64,000 bases of DNA from Mycocentrospora acerina (Eukaryota > Ascomycota > Dothideomycetes > Pleosporales): contig JAKUHH010000072.1 in assembly GCA_022701365.1 (NCBI GenBank), positions 620,001 to 684,000 of the forward strand, written 5' to 3'. This document shows positions 36,579 through 48,069 of this stretch, piece after piece (the first letter of the stretch is position 1; each line of letters begins with the position of its first letter). The position numbers and the translations under genes are program-made. The notes beneath the pieces were generated by a model. That model did not search any database. It was not told the DNA's origin and saw nothing but the letters and a program-made list of their open reading frames with translations.

Positions 36579-37589
36579 ACTGCGGGACACTACATAATTG
36601 AGGCGAGTCCTCGTCCTTGATGAGACAAGTCGGTGCCGCTGGGAGTGGTAGGGAGGAAACCTTTTTTTTGATATACTGGAACGATAGGGTGGTAGTTTTG
36701 TAGAAATGTATGAATGTCTTGTAACTATTTTCTTTTGAGATTGTAAATCGTTTCTTTCTGCTGAGTATATACATGTATATGTATGTATGTGATTGTGAAG
36801 TTATATTGTTATGTTCTTGGACTAGGTGGGTGGGGTTTGTTGTCGGTGTCGCACTTGAATTTCGAGTGAGTGCAGAGAGAGAAAAAGAGATGTTAGAAAG
36901 TGCCAGGATATTTTATAGCCGCCCATGTCAATCAACGTCTTTCCTCTGTCTGATCTTGTTGAGCTGGCACTGAACATCTCAGCACACAAGTAGAAATCCA
37001 TCCAGGTGGATTGCAGAAACCCATAAGACGCACGACACAGTCCATCGCCATGTTTTAAACACAAAAGGAAAAAAGAAGAGTTGGAAATGAGAATGAGAGA
37101 GAGAAAGAGAGAGGATGTATGACAGTGAAGAGAAGAAGAGGAGCAAGAAGTAAAGTGCCAGGCTTGCGCGTCGTCACGCGTCCTTGGACCAAGTAAGCGC
37201 GCTAACGTCCAGGAACATGCTCACCAAGACTAGAACAAGCAAGGGATCCCCACGTCAATGCAGCAAGCAATGGGGTCGTATTCCAACCTACACGGTTGCA
37301 ATTGCGATGCGAATGCGAATTCCCAAATGGTATCTCGAATGTTGTTGTCACATATGATACATTCGCGCAGGTGAGAAATCATGCGCCGCCCTCTCCTCTA
37401 TCTTCTTTCCATCATATCTCGTACATGAATGACCTCAGCCCCTCTTGGAGCCTGCTCTTTTCCTGTTGGAGCGCCCTTTGTCTGCTCCCCCTCCCTTTTC
37501 CCCCAAGCTTGTTGTTCAAATACACGGGTGAAGCAGAATGGTCGTCCGTCTATGCATACATGGCGGAACCCCCCCAAAGTCGTGGCCTT
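36579..37589. other. Convergent spacer
   Basis: Contains the presumed 3' regions of the repeat precursor (plus) and the mL44 gene (minus). Purine-rich GAGA tracts lie near 37,090-37,150. No gene supported. Confidence 0.45.
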
Positions 37590-38849
37590 TTATGTAATGA
37601 CCTCACCACAATCCACCATATTTGGCCGCCACTTGCTTGTGTCCAGCTCTCCCTCCATGCTGCTGGGCACGGTGACTTCAACCGGCCTGTACAGATACCA
37701 CGCCTTGAGTGCTGCTGCGGCAGCCCGTGTGCGTGCCTCATCCAGTGAGCTCCCCGCACCTTCGCCCAGCTTGTCTTTCCCGCTGTATACCCCCACAATG
37801 AACACGGGGTGTCTGCTCAATCGACCAGTTTCTGAGATGAGGCGTGCAATAGGCGACTCGAAGCCTTCTCGTGCACACAGACGCGAGAGGTCGCGAGTCG
37901 GGGTGCGGAAGTCGAACAGTGTGCTGATGTCGAGGTGGCGGCTGAGGAAGTGGTCGCGGAAGAAGCGTTTGACAAAGGGCGAGCCGAGATGCAGGTGTAG
38001 GGCGCCGACCAAGGCTCGAACAAAAGACTCTGCTGCCGTCTCCAAAGGCACGGGCGACTGTGCGAGGGCATGTGGACTTGGCGGGGCGCTCGTGGAGCCG
38101 AACTCGTCCGACTTGATGATTTTGTGTGTGGTTGTGACGTTCCATTTCCATGGCACCTGGCGCTTGAGCACGTCGGGCACGTCCTCGCCTGTCTTGATCC
38201 TCTTGAACTGCAGCAGGCCCGGGTCGACCTCTCCGCCTGGCTCTGCGGCGGCCTCGATGCCCCATTCGCTGGCGACGGTGGCCAGGGCGCGCGGGCCGAC
38301 GTAGGCCTCGACGGCGGCGAAGACGACGGGCATGGGCAGGCGTGGGTAGTTGCTGAGCAGCCACTCGGTGGTGTAGTAGCCCAGCAGGTGGCGGCCCAGG
38401 ATGGAGAGCGAGGCGTTGTTGAAGGCGGGGCTGGCGTCGGCCGAGGGGTGCACGAGGGTGCGGGCCAGGGCGGGGAGGGGGAAGCGTGGCGGCAGAGAGA
38501 GGCGGCTGCGGAGGGCGTGCAGTTTGACGGAGCGTTCTGCGGCGCTGGGGTGTGGGGACGGCAGTTGTTCGGGCGACAGCTTCTTCCGTCTCGGCGACGG
38601 CGTCGTGGATGCTGGTGGTGCGGGTGCCAGTGTCTCGGGCACCTCGACCTCGACGTCTGGCGGGCCCGCTACGGCCACTGTGCTCTGGAAGCGGGCCTGT
38701 GTGTGTGTCGGCGGGCGGCGCGGGGTGGCATTCCGCCCAAAGCTGGCGGCCGCCGCTGCAGCATACGGGCACGAGGGCCGGCGAGGCAGTGGCTGGGCCA
38801 GCAGCTGCGACGCGCACCGTGGAATGGCGATGCGCTTCATCGGGGCCAC
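37590..38849 (-). CDS. MRPL3: Mitochondrial large-subunit ribosomal protein mL44 (Mrpl3 type)
   Basis: Single-exon gene of 419 residues. The first 50 or so residues are rich in Arg, Ala, Ser and Pro without acids, as in a mitochondrial targeting sequence. The body is an RNase III-like fold (SLSILGRHLLGYYTTEWLLSNYPRLP in place of the catalytic signature) followed by a double-stranded-RNA-binding-like region (PVFIVGVYSGKDKLGEGAGSSLDEARTRAAAAALKAWYL). This is the layout of mL44/Mrpl3, a structural protein of the mitoribosome large subunit that lacks nuclease activity. GC content is high, with long proline-rich stretches in the N-terminal part. It shares a 245-bp bidirectional promoter with another mitochondrial protein gene. 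Confidence 0.9.
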   Translation of the reverse strand: MAPMKRIAIPRCASQLLAQPLPRRPSCPYAAAAAASFGRNATPRRPPTHTQARFQSTVAVAGPPDVEVEVPETLAPAPPASTTPSPRRKKLSPEQLPSPHPSAAERSVKLHALRSRLSLPPRFPLPALARTLVHPSADASPAFNNASLSILGRHLLGYYTTEWLLSNYPRLPMPVVFAAVEAYVGPRALATVASEWGIEAAAEPGGEVDPGLLQFKRIKTGEDVPDVLKRQVPWKWNVTTTHKIIKSDEFGSTSAPPSPHALAQSPVPLETAAESFVRALVGALHLHLGSPFVKRFFRDHFLSRHLDISTLFDFRTPTRDLSRLCAREGFESPIARLISETGRLSRHPVFIVGVYSGKDKLGEGAGSSLDEARTRAAAAALKAWYLYRPVEVTVPSSMEGELDTSKWRPNMVDCGEVIT

Positions 38850-39094
38850 AGTCGAGCAGAATCAGGCCAGAGGGGGCAGGCGGGCAGGCGGGCGCGGACG
38901 GGCAGCAGCAATTGCGAGTTGGCGGGCCTCGAGTCGCTCGCTCGCTTTGCTCCGTGGTGGTCGCGACGGGCCCTCCAAAATTTCCGCGCAGCACCCGCCT
39001 TACGTAAGCCTGCCCAAGCTCGTCGCCGACGCATCCTCGCTGCCAGCGCCGCAGACACCCACCCCTCGAACCCCTCGCACACCTACTCTTCACA

Positions 39095-39465
39095 ATGGGC
39101 GGCGGAGGAAAGATCCCGTAAGCGTGTCCCCGCCAATGGCCCCGTGCGCCCTCCCTGACGCGAACCTGGCAGATACCCCAAGCACGTCTGGTCGCCGGCC
39201 GGTGGTTGGTATGCGCAGCCTGCCAACTGGAAGGCCAACACGGCCGTCATGGGCATAGTCCTTGGCAGCATCGTCGGCATGGTCTGGATGGTCAGCGCGA
39301 ACCGCGAGTACCGCGACAAGATGCCCGAGCCCCACCGCTTCTTCCCCAGCCGAAAGTACGACTCCCCTGCCGCGGTGCCTGTGTGTGGGCTGGAGCTGAC
39401 AATGGCGCAGCTGGAGCAAGCAGATTATCGAGCACGAGCGCAAGGTCAAGGAGCAAGGGCAATAG
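39095..39465 (+). CDS. Small single-pass mitochondrial membrane protein, complex I-type accessory subunit candidate
   Basis: Three exons (39095-39117, 39173-39355, 39411-39465), 86 residues. The protein opens MGGGGKIPYPKHVWSPAGGW, has one membrane segment (AVMGIVLGSIVGMVWMVSA) and ends in a charged helix (NWSKQIIEHERKVKEQ). This layout is widely conserved in Pezizomycotina as a small protein often annotated as an NADH:ubiquinone oxidoreductase accessory subunit. I recognise the shape but cannot assign the exact subunit. Both introns are needed to join PYPKHVW and SRNWSKQ in frame. Its head-to-head pairing with mL44 fits a mitochondrial role. Confidence 0.75.
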
Positions 39466-39533
39466 ACGTGTTTTTGAGGCGGAACATGGGGGCTAGGATG
39501 CACGAGGGCGGGAGAGCGCCGGCACGAGACATG

Positions 39534-40824
39534 CTATGGCTGTACATAACTACCCAGCCGCTTCCTGAATTCTCCAAGTCTTTCTTCCACACGCACCCCG
39601 TTCCACGTCTCCCCCTGCGCAGAGTGAGCCAGTACCGGCATACCGACCTGCTCAATGGCAAAGCTCGCCGCTACCGACCCCCAGACGGCTGCCTCCGCGA
39701 GACTCTGCATTCCACCGCTTCTCACCAGCCCAACGGCTAACCCGCCTAGAAACCCGTTTCCTCCGCCCGTAGGATCAACGACTTTGTCGCTTGATTGATG
39801 ATATGCAGGTGACCACTTCTGCAGCCCAGGCTGCGCAACATAGCACCCCTCTTTGCCACATCGAACTACAACCCCGCCCTTGCCGTCTGGCCCAATTCCA
39901 TGCTCGAGTAACTGCCTGCACAGCGTTTCAATGAGTCGATGATCAACCGAGTCCATCTTGTCGAAAAACCCGCCAAGCTCCTGGTGGTTTGGACTAATGA
40001 CGTCGACGTGCTTGAGCGCCTTGAAGGCGTTGGGCAGCTCAGCAGGCGTACACAGATCTGGCACCGGCTCCCAGATGAACAGCGGCCGCTGGTGGGAACC
40101 TGCATCAGGAGCCTGAGCACGCAGAGCGAGTATGTTTTCTACAAGCTCGATGCACCGTGCCGGGGAGCAGATGAGGTGAAACGATTTGCTCCAAAGCAGC
40201 GGCGTGCCTGCCAAGTCGCGATGGTCGACACGCAGTTTTGGGGTCAAGTATTTGAATGCTGCTTGTCGTCAGTGATTTACTCCTTCTCTTCTTCATCTAA
40301 TTTGTCAGAATGAAGATTGAAAATATTTTAAGACAAAAACTTGAAATGTAAACGCACCTCGATGTTCGTCCTCTCCGTAGCCATTCCACCCTCTTGTCGT
40401 CAGCCGGCCTGGCGTCTCGCGGAGAACGACTCCCGTCTCCCACGCTGCAATAAAGTCGCGCAGTTTAGGGGAAAAGTCGGATCCGCAGTCTACTATCCAG
40501 CCCACGGATTTGGATTGAGGTGGAGGAGAGAAGATGCGGGCGCCAAGTGCCGAGTAGGAGCCTCCACCGCCGACAATGTCTTTGACGGGCGGTTTTGGGG
40601 GTGCAAATTCAATGTCATCTGGTGGTTGGTGAATGGGGATTCTTGCTAGGAGATTGATGACTGGAGGGAAGGGGGTTGATGAGTGAGAAGGAAGGGGGAT
40701 GGTTGGTGACTGGGAGGGAAGGGGGGCGAGTGATGACTGAGAGGTGAGAGGAAAGGGGAGAGGAAAGGGAAGATGTACCAATAATGAACATGCCTAGGGT
40801 GCAGAAATCAATAGAAGAGGCCAT
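39534..40824 (-). CDS. MAK32: Mak32-like PfkB carbohydrate kinase family protein
   Basis: Three exons (40779-40824, 40358-40618, 39534-40258), 343 residues, phase kept. The N-terminus reads FCTLGMFIIDDIEF and DIVGGGGSYSALGARIF, the glycine-rich start of the ribokinase fold. The C-terminal PfkB signature is DPTGGGNGFLGGLAVGL, in which the usual catalytic Asp of DTxGAGD is replaced by Asn, as is common in the Mak32 branch. In yeast, Mak32 is needed for stable maintenance of structures linked to the L-A killer virus; its biochemical substrate is unknown. The gene is convergent with the small membrane protein gene, with only 68 bp between stop codons. A 160-bp first intron contains CT-rich repeats. 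Confidence 0.86.
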
Positions 40825-41606
40825 TTTGGCTTGACTTGACTTGACTTGACTTGACTCGAGTGTTGTCCCTGGGATCTAATTGACGCGAACAGTAGTATAG
40901 TACTTGTGGTCATCTACTCGAGCTAAAATGAATTTGAGACTTTTCACAACTCTTAATTATTGACAGAGATACAATAATCAACAAAGTATAAAAAACCAAG
41001 ATGCAGAATGGACAAAGTGGTTTCTTACTACTCCATGGTTAGTGTGGTGTTTGGCATGTTGCTTCTCTATTCACCATCATATTGGACTACGGAGGGGTAC
41101 TGATCTGACGAGGGAATGTGCATACCGTGCGTCTAACAATAAGACAACGACTCAAATCTCAGATGCTCTGGCACAAAACAGTCACGCCCGCCGGCAAAGC
41201 AGTATGTGATTGAAGATGCCCGAGAGAAAGTGATCCAGGCCGCGCTGCTGGTCATGGCAATTGCCCTTCTGGTGGAGCCTCGTCTTGGCAATGCCGCCAG
41301 CAATGGAGCTCACAAAGGCTCCCCTCGCACTTGATGCTGCGACAGGAAGGCAAGCTGTATCTGCATCTGCATTGGCATCAGCATTAGTATCAATATCAGC
41401 ATTGGTATCAGCATCAGCTATTGCAATCTTGCACGGCTTGGATTGTCGTGTCTCACCCCAATCGCATCTATTCGCATTCTGCCTGCAGCAGCGCACGCCC
41501 TCTTGGAGACCAAGTGCACCGTCATCTGCCCCTTCCTCCCCCGAAACTCCGCTCCGACGCACCTTCCCTGCGCGCAGCACCACCACCTTCCGCCTCCCCC
41601 ACCTTC
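40825..41606. promoter_or_regulatory. Divergent spacer between MAK32-like gene and CAP
   Basis: A 782-bp region between outward-facing starts. (TTGAC)5 lies at 40831-40855, seven bases from the MAK32-like start codon, so it is in that gene's leader. A degenerate ATC/CAG-type repeat lies at 41360-41410 upstream of CAP. Confidence 0.5.
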
Positions 41607-43629
41607 ATGGCTCAGAGCAACATGAACAACCTGACGACGCTGATCAAGCGGTATGTGCCCGTTTCCGTATCCGCATCCACCTGCACCTGCACCTGCGTGT
41701 CGGCCGTCCACCCACGCCCGGCACCGCACCCTCGCTCCCGCCCGCCCTCATGACCACCCAGGCCATGGCGCAGAACGAACATGACCGCCTGGGCCGCCAT
41801 GAGGGCGTGCGAACCTCGGACAAGCAGCTGACGTCTGTGGTGCGCAGGCTCGAGGCTGCCACGTCGCGCCTGGAAGACATTGCCAGCGCCTCGTTCCCAG
41901 CAGATGGCAGTGCGCCCCATACTGCTGCCACGGCTGCCATCACCAGCCCGCCCACGGCGCCCAAGAGCGAGGCCCCCGCCCCGCCGCCTGTCGAGAGCTT
42001 GCCGCCGTCGATTGCCGCATTCGACGAGATTGTGGACGGCGAATTGAAGACATGGATGGGCCTGAGCACCAAGCTGGGGCCTGTCATTGAGGGCCAGGTA
42101 CGCACACACACATATATATATATATGTATATATATATGGAGAGAGAGACACACAAACACACACACAAGTAGAACACCACCCGCTCTAACACGTGCACAGT
42201 CCAAAGCAGTCCAGCAGGCCTTTGCTGCCCAGCGCGACTTCTTGCTCGTCGCCAACAAGGCCAAGAAGCCCGACGACCGCGTCATCCTCGAGCTCCTCAA
42301 GGACCTCCAGGCCAGCATGGAGAAGACGGACGAGGTCAAGCAGACCAGCAGAGACGCCGCCCTCAAGGACCCGCTGAACATGGTCGCCGACGGCGTGGGC
42401 GCCCTTGGCTGGGTCACCATTGGCGGCGGCGGCGGCCCCAAGCCCCACGAACACATCACCGAGATGTTTGGCGGCGCCCAGATGTACGGCAACAAGGTGC
42501 TTAGGGAGTACCGCGAAAAGTAGGACACATTTCCATATCAACATGAACAACAACAACTACTACTACTACTACTACAACTACAACATCATCTGACGCATCT
42601 CTAGGCCAGACAAGACGCACGTCGAGTGGGTCCAGGCCTACTACAAGCTGTTCAAGGCCCTCTCCGAGTACACCAAGAAGCACCATTTCAATGGCGTTGC
42701 ATGGAACAGCAATGGTATTGACGCCAAGGAGGCTGCCAAACAAATCTCCAGCGCTTCCTCAGCATCCAGCATCCCACCACCGCCGCCTCCCCCGCCCGCC
42801 GGAGGTGTTCCTCCACCACCTGGCCCCCCTCCGCCGCCTGGACTTCCCCCGCCACCGGGCGCTGCCCCGGCGCCCAAGAAGGCGCCTGCTGCTGACATGA
42901 ACGCCGTCTTTGATGCTCTCAACCAGGGCGAGGGTGTCACACGGGGCCTGAAGAAGGTGGATGCAAGCCAGATGACGCACAAGAACCCGACATTACGAGC
43001 AAACGCCACTGTTCCCACACGCAGCGATAGCAACAGTTCAATGCGAGGCAAGAGTCCTGCACCGCCTGGCAAGAAGCCCAAGCCCGACAGCATGCGCACC
43101 AAGAAGCCGCCCAAGAAGGAGCTCGATGGTAGCAAGTGGATAATCGTACGTCTGCGCTTTTTATTTACAACCTGGTTGATACTAAACTACACGACAGGAA
43201 AACTTTGAAGACTCCACCGAACCAATTGAAATCGACGCCGAAATCAACCACTCAATCCTCGTCTCGCGCTGCAAGAACATCACCATTCGAGTCAACGGAA
43301 AAGCAAACGCCATCTCCCTTGACAACTCGTCTCGCACATCGCTTATCATCGACTCTCTAGTCAGCTCGGTCGATGTGATTAAATGCCCCAACTTTGCTCT
43401 GCAGGTCATTGGTACTCTTCCCACAGTGCTGCTGGATCAGGTCGACGGCGCGTCAGTGTACTTGTCCAAGGACAGTCTGAATACCGAAATCTTCACAAGC
43501 AAGTGCTCCAGTATCAACATCAACCTGCCGACAGAGGACGACTATGCAGAGAACCCTGTGCCAGAGCAGCTGAGGACATTTGTCAAGAACGGGCAGTTGG
43601 TTAGTGAGATTGTGGAGCATTCTGGATAA
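41607..43629 (+). CDS. srv2: Adenylyl cyclase-associated protein CAP/Srv2
   Basis: Five exons (41607-41650, 41848-42097, 42200-42519, 42605-43145, 43198-43629), 528 residues with kept phase. The N-terminus MAQSNMNNLTTLIKRLEAATSRLED contains the cyclase-binding RLE motif. A helical folded domain follows (about residues 45-235), then proline runs (IPPPPPPPPAG) that bind SH3 proteins or profilin, a WH2-type actin-binding stretch (MNAVFDALNQG...GLKKV) and the beta-sheet CARP domain (WIIENFEDSTEPIEI to the C-terminus). CAP recycles ADP-actin monomers together with cofilin and links Ras/cAMP signalling to actin. Introns 2 and 3 contain TA/CA and CTA microsatellites. The first intron is open in the frame of exon 2. 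Confidence 0.95.
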
Positions 43630-44047
43630 ACAGATCTTGAAGTTGTTTGGGATTTCTGTTCCTGCATCATTTTTGAGTCCTGGTGTGGATGTTGATAGAG
43701 CGGGATGGAATGGACTTGGTTAGAGCGGCATTGGATGGAGTTTGACAAGTGATGCACGCTACTATGAGGGGGAAAGGCAATTGAAGCACGCCTTGCATGG
43801 AGCCTATAGATGAATGGCATGTTGTAAGAGTACAAAGACATTCCATATTTTAGCCATGTCTGGTCTTGTACACATGTAGTGTTGAATGGCAATTATATTC
43901 ATTATGACACGTCCGTTTGAACGTACTATTTCGACACATTTGTAGTGGGTGAATATTTCCCATTCATATAAATATATATATAAATGTTTCCATCCGAAAT
44001 TCCCACAAATGTAACCAAAAAGACGCAATAAATCACTACATCAAAGT

Positions 44048-44074
44048 GGGGGGTGGGGGGTGGGGGGTGGGGGG
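44048..44074 (+). repeat. Four-run G-quadruplex motif
   Basis: Four runs of six guanines separated by single thymines. Single-nucleotide loops and long G runs are the most stable class of intramolecular parallel G-quadruplex predicted from sequence. Confidence 0.85.
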
Positions 44075-44142
44075 TGGAGGAATTACTCTACACCACCTTT
44101 CCTTCCTTCCTTTCTTCTCTCTCTCTCCGTCTTCCTTTGTGG

Positions 44143-44143
44143 A

Positions 44144-44176
<33 letters not shown>

Positions 44177-44179
44177 AAG
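44143..44179 (+). repeat. GA-rich polypurine tract
   Basis: Nearly pure GA dinucleotides with a few AAA interruptions. It is preceded by a matching CT-rich tract at 44107-44128, and followed by short CA and TA runs at about 44190-44215. Confidence 0.8.
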
Positions 44180-44589
44180 TAGGGAAAACCACACACACAC
44201 ATATATATATATATACAGAAGAGAAGAGATACACCATCTTCCTTCCTCTCTTGAGTGCTGGAAATACCAACACACCAATACGCCAACACCAATGAATGGC
44301 CCTCGACAATATATGTATATATACATGTGCGTGTCATCTCTCTCTCTTTCTCTCCTTCACCATGCAGCGTAACGAAACGAAACGTAATGTAATGTAATAT
44401 ATTGTGATGAAATGTGATGAAATGTAGTATTGGTCTATACACTCGCTCGTCTAATCGGCTCTCTCCCGTCACCACCCTCATCGTCGTCATCGTCATTGTC
44501 ATCGTCATCGCAGAACAAGAAGAAGAAATACAAAGGGTAATGGTAGAAGGAGAAGAAGGGATTTCGTGTACGTACAAGCTTCGTTGTTT

Positions 44590-45478
<889 letters not shown>

Positions 45479-45643
45479 GTGGGATTTAAAACAAAAGAAA
45501 AGGATGGACGTGTCTAGGCTAGATGAAATTCTAGCTTGATAGATGGAGGGGGGTGAAGGGGTAAGGGGATAGGAGAGTGGGGAGGGATTGTGGGTATCAG
45601 AAAGATGGATGGTTGAAGGGTGGCTTTGGGATGGGGAGGAGAA

Positions 45644-45676
45644 GGAGGAGGAGGAGGAGGAGGAGGAGGAGGAGGA
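45644..45676 (+). repeat. (GGA)11 trinucleotide tract
   Basis: A pure GGA repeat of 33 bp followed by an A-run, 170 bp beyond the TG tract. Confidence 0.85.
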
Positions 45677-46086
45677 AAAAAAATAAATAAAGAAAGAAAG
45701 ACGTGGTATATCGTGATTGTGTCTGTATCGTCCCACTGCCATACTTGTAGTGTAGACGTAAGAAGAGACACGCGTGGGAGTTAAAAAGGAGAAAGAGAAG
45801 AAAAAGTAGAAGAAAAACGGTGCTGCTGTTTCCTATATTTATCCTCGAGTGCAGAGCACATTTCCCAATTAATCAACCAACCAACCAACCAACTAACCAA
45901 CTACTCCCGTTATTTCTCGTAGCTGCTCAAGGTATCATATTTCACCGCCATCGCATTACGGTGTCAAGATGTAGTGAGTGTTCCGCCGCGCGTCCAGAAA
46001 GAAAATCCAAAAAAGAAAACTTGCCACTGTGCAGTCGTCGAGTATCACCCCGCTACGAATATTGCACGAATACATCACTCCCCCCA

Positions 46087-48069
46087 TTACCAGCCTCCTG
46101 CGGGCTCTAGTCTGCGCGACTGCTTTTGGAAGTAGCCGTCAAAAACGCTCAGTTCGGGCTTACGCGCACTCTCCGAAACGTGGATGACGCGGTCGGGCTC
46201 GAGATCGATCAAAGTCGTCGTTGGCTTTGTTGTACCATTATTTGTGCCTAGTGAAGCAGCAACCTGTCCGCTGTATCCTCCGCCGTCCAGACTTCGTCGC
46301 CTTGCTGCGGTGACTTTGCCTGTGCCCACGCTTGCGACAACAAAACTCATCTTGATTCTTTCCTTTGGCCGTGGAAGAAGCATCTTCTCGATGATGCTCA
46401 GCCATTCTGCTTCGGCTTTGAGCTGGCGCTGTCGTCTGCCTGATCCAATGTTTCCGTTCCTTAACCCCGATGTACTTGCTGCGTGAAGTCGCGTCCGCCA
46501 GCTTCCCACGCGGTCAAGGTGTGCGTGGAATGATGTGTCTTGAGTTGAGCCTGCACGATATAGGGTGAAGCTTGATAGGGGTTGGTTTTGTACCACTGTC
46601 ATCATCGCAAGCAAGACGCAACCAAGCGAGAATACATCGGCCATTCGCTTGCCGCGAGACACGATTGCTTCGGGTGCAGCATACATGTAAGACTGGTCCT
46701 GAAAGTAGGTTTGCAGTTGGTCTAGCCGCTGCGAGGTAGCCAAAGTTGGGCTGAAAGAGCCGCTGCTGTGGCCAATCTCAAAGGCTGCGAAGAAGATGCG
46801 TGGGCCATCGATCAAAATCTTGCGAGGTCGGATATTGCGATGGCAGATTGACTGCGAATGAAGGTATTCCAGGCCCGAAGCTAGATCGTACATCCAATCT
46901 ACCAACATCTTGGAACGGCTCGAATCACTCCCTGGTAAAGCTAGATAGTCGTCTAGACTGTACTGAGCCTTTTCCGTCAGAATTCCAATGTGATTTGGCT
47001 GTGCATAGGAGCATAGTATGCTAGCAATATTTTTGTGCTCATACTGCTGAAACTTCTTGATCTGTTCCAACACGGCTGCCTTTTGAGAGGGTCGTGTTGT
47101 GATGAACCGTTTTCGTACCAGAATGCGGTCGTCGCTACTACTCAACACTCGAACTTTGTCTACACTCTTTTCAGAGTTCCGAGATGTTCGGATGAGTCCA
47201 ATATGTTGCAATGGCACAGTTTCGCGGACTGCAAAGTCTACGTGGCCTCCAGTCAAAGGAAGTTCCTTTGATGTGGCTCGCCACTGCTCTGCCACAAGCT
47301 TATGAGCATCTGCTACGATGCCCTGGATACGGTCCTCGGGAAATGGCAAACTCTCATCTCTAAGGTCGAAGAATGCTGCCTGTCTCCATGAAGCTACGTC
47401 GTCGCATACGAAAAGAAGGATTGCGACTTTTGGGTTGGATAGTGTCCACTGCCATATCTTTTTGACCAATCCGGCGTCCCATCCCTGTTTCCGACACAAC
47501 TCGTAAAACCATCCGGAAAGCGATTGGCCCTGTGAAGATAACACCGAAGTGTTGATGAAACCATTCACTAATGGTGTCAGAGGGGCCACAGGTTGTCTAT
47601 AAGGGTTTGGAGAGCCTGGGAAAGCGGACATGAGTGGACCTGGGTACTCGAAGCCCTTGACAGAATCTCCAGAAGATGACAGCGCCGGCGAGAGCGGTGC
47701 AAACCCTGCTACCGCGTTATATGGCCGTATAGGTTGCGGTGCTATAGGTGTTGTGGATCGACTTGGGTGCTGCGGGGTATTGTTTGGACTATCTCTAGGC
47801 GATGAACCACCCGACTGATTTGATTGTGTTGAATTCGAATCGGGGCTTGCTACCATGTTTAACCATGGGTTATTGTTTATTGTGGTCGGTGTCGTAGTCC
47901 TGCTAGTGCTTGACGCGGACGACGCTGTGGGGGAGGCTGGTCCTCGAGTCGCGTACCACGTTGCTTCCTCACGTAGGTTGACCATTGACACAGTATGCTC
48001 AAGATTGAATTGAGGTTTCGGATATTCGGCAGCTGGCGTTCGCCATGGTGAGTTTGTGGGATGATGCAT
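46087..48069 (-). CDS. Fungal protein-kinase-like protein, probable pseudokinase
   Basis: Single-exon gene of 660 residues. Residues 1-175 are disordered (Ser, Thr, Pro, Asn). Residues 176-290 form a small folded domain I do not recognise (LSGWFYELCRKQGWDAGLVKKIWQW...). Residues 300-560 resemble a protein kinase. The ATP lysine may be in ILVRKRF, and YAAPE and DVFSLGCVLLAMM match subdomains VIII and IX. But the catalytic HRD is HRN (ICHRNIRPRKIL) and the DFG is AFE (FFAAFEIG), so the catalytic Asp and the magnesium-binding Asp are both lost. It therefore probably acts as a scaffold or allosteric protein. I do not recognise an orthologue with a known function. Confidence 0.8.
   Translation of the reverse strand: MHHPTNSPWRTPAAEYPKPQFNLEHTVSMVNLREEATWYATRGPASPTASSASSTSRTTTPTTINNNPWLNMVASPDSNSTQSNQSGGSSPRDSPNNTPQHPSRSTTPIAPQPIRPYNAVAGFAPLSPALSSSGDSVKGFEYPGPLMSAFPGSPNPYRQPVAPLTPLVNGFINTSVLSSQGQSLSGWFYELCRKQGWDAGLVKKIWQWTLSNPKVAILLFVCDDVASWRQAAFFDLRDESLPFPEDRIQGIVADAHKLVAEQWRATSKELPLTGGHVDFAVRETVPLQHIGLIRTSRNSEKSVDKVRVLSSSDDRILVRKRFITTRPSQKAAVLEQIKKFQQYEHKNIASILCSYAQPNHIGILTEKAQYSLDDYLALPGSDSSRSKMLVDWMYDLASGLEYLHSQSICHRNIRPRKILIDGPRIFFAAFEIGHSSGSFSPTLATSQRLDQLQTYFQDQSYMYAAPEAIVSRGKRMADVFSLGCVLLAMMTVVQNQPLSSFTLYRAGSTQDTSFHAHLDRVGSWRTRLHAASTSGLRNGNIGSGRRQRQLKAEAEWLSIIEKMLLPRPKERIKMSFVVASVGTGKVTAARRRSLDGGGYSGQVAASLGTNNGTTKPTTTLIDLEPDRVIHVSESARKPELSVFDGYFQKQSRRLEPAGGW

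Noticed and set aside
37738..39258. Long alternative frames on both strands across mL44
   Set aside because: GC-rich shadows of the mL44 frame; the real frame has a targeting peptide and the RNase III-like domain.
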